Below are positions 63,481 to 64,000 of a stretch of DNA of 64,000 nucleotides, piece by piece. The stretch is from Paenibacillus sp. FSL R10-2734. GTDB taxonomy: Bacteria; Bacillota; Bacilli; Paenibacillales; Paenibacillaceae. The stretch's first letter is position 1, and each line of letters begins with the position of its first letter. The DNA is taken from the NCBI RefSeq assembly GCF_037963865.1, contig NZ_CP150170.1:5704001-5768000 (forward strand), in the 5' to 3' direction. Below the pieces are notes generated by a model. The model was not told where the DNA came from. It searched no databases and saw only the letters and a list, made by a program, of their open reading frames with translations. A program made the translations under genes and the position numbers.

Positions 63481-64000
63481 CAATTATTCTCCTTCCGCAG
63501 CATCTGTTTTGCTGAATTTTTTGACCTTTTTTCCTTAACTGCTATGTCCCTTGCAGGTTTCGTTGTAGTAATATTATAATCAGCAACATTAATAATTGTA
63601 GCGTATTCAGTGCTAGGCGGAGCCATAGATACTCTCGATTTTATCATTACGCCCTTGGTTTCGAGCCTCTCTTCAAAATCCTTAAAATTCAAACAAAAGG
63701 ATTCCATGTCTTCGTACAAGGCATCAGCCTCATATGAAGTAGGGATTCGGTCTATTCTATCAATCCCCCCAAGTTCCATAGCGATTTGTCCATCAGTATC
63801 ATAAGTCACATTGATTGCTGTACCATCTCCGTACGAGAAAAGCTCATTTCGGAATTGCTTCCCGCTGCGTTTTGTCACAGACCGGTTACCGATTATGTCA
63901 TATCCCATTTCAGATATAACCTCATTAACACAATCACTGATATACTCTTGTTCAGCTTGCATAACAACCTGCTTTTCAAGAGCGGCAACATCCTTCTTAA
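63480..64000 (-). CDS. Unrecognised protein, C-terminal part (start outside window)
   Basis: The frame is open through the right edge (KKDVAALEKQVVMQAEQEY just upstream of an internal ATG at 63962), so only the last 172 residues or so are seen. The first visible part looks like a coiled coil. It is followed by a compact domain (CVNEVISEMGYDIIGN, SYGDGTAINVTYDTDGQIAM, ELGGIDRIDRIPTSYEAD, FCLNFKDFEERLETKG) and a basic, disordered tail (KEKRSKNSAKQMLRKE). I do not recognise the family. It ends in TGATG overlap with the FHA gene, so it belongs to the same operon and is probably the substrate or scaffold of the system. Confidence 0.75.
   Translation of the reverse strand, partial: KKDVAALEKQVVMQAEQEYISDCVNEVISEMGYDIIGNRSVTKRSGKQFRNELFSYGDGTAINVTYDTDGQIAMELGGIDRIDRIPTSYEADALYEDMESFCLNFKDFEERLETKGVMIKSRVSMAPPSTEYATIINVADYNITTTKPARDIAVKEKRSKNSAKQMLRKENN

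Overview
The window looks like a chromosomal segment of a Paenibacillus-type endospore-forming Firmicute. The evidence is a YhbH-type sporulation protein, strong AGGAGG ribosome sites, a giant DUF11-repeat surface protein, an S-layer-anchored (SLH) amylopullulanase, YesM/YesN-type two-component systems, CcpA/LacI-type operators, and many palindromic intergenic elements. No rRNA, tRNA, transposase, prophage or CRISPR array was found. The genus is inferred from gene content and was not tested by a search.

Layout. 1-6606: 3' part of a DUF11 tandem-repeat secreted protein, split by a frameshift near 4920. 6838-8001: yhbH. 8337-10959: melA-type GH4 alpha-galactosidase with an AraC regulator upstream. 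11059-34188: a starch/maltodextrin island. It holds a chemoreceptor, the MdxEFG ABC transporter, the cytoplasmic neopullulanase NplT, a 2510-residue secreted pullulanase/alpha-amylase with three SLH domains, the LacI regulator MdxR, beta-phosphoglucomutase, maltose phosphorylase and a GH13 alpha-glucosidase. 34339-37912: an AraC/effector-binding regulator, DegV and an orphan soluble PAS histidine kinase. 38118-42404: an ABC exporter, a two-component system and a DUF4362 lipoprotein, resembling antibiotic or envelope-stress modules. 42570-45377: a GH2 beta-glycosidase. 45626-48647: a CPBP membrane protein and an MFS exporter with a TetR regulator. 49316-57044: a rhamnogalacturonan-type locus with GH105 hydrolase, ABC importer and divergent YesM/YesN sensor pair. 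57972-58967: an aldo/keto reductase, followed by a TetR gene remnant. 59611-64000: a tightly coupled operon of PP2C phosphatase, ClpB-like AAA+ ATPase, NrdG-like radical SAM protein, zinc-ribbon/FHA protein and a protein cut by the window edge.

How the genes work together. The cell-bound amylopullulanase would cut branched starch outside the cell and MdxEFG would import the maltodextrins. NplT and MalL would trim them to maltose and glucose, MdxK would phosphorolyse maltose to glucose plus beta-glucose-1-phosphate, and PgmB would convert the latter to glucose-6-phosphate. LacI-type operators (GCAAACGTTTGC-like) lie beside each of these transcription units. The pectin locus carries a perfect CcpA cre site. 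The right-edge operon is the best candidate for a poorly described system: it combines phospho-threonine signalling parts (FHA, PP2C) with a remodelling ATPase and a radical SAM enzyme, and it continues beyond the window.
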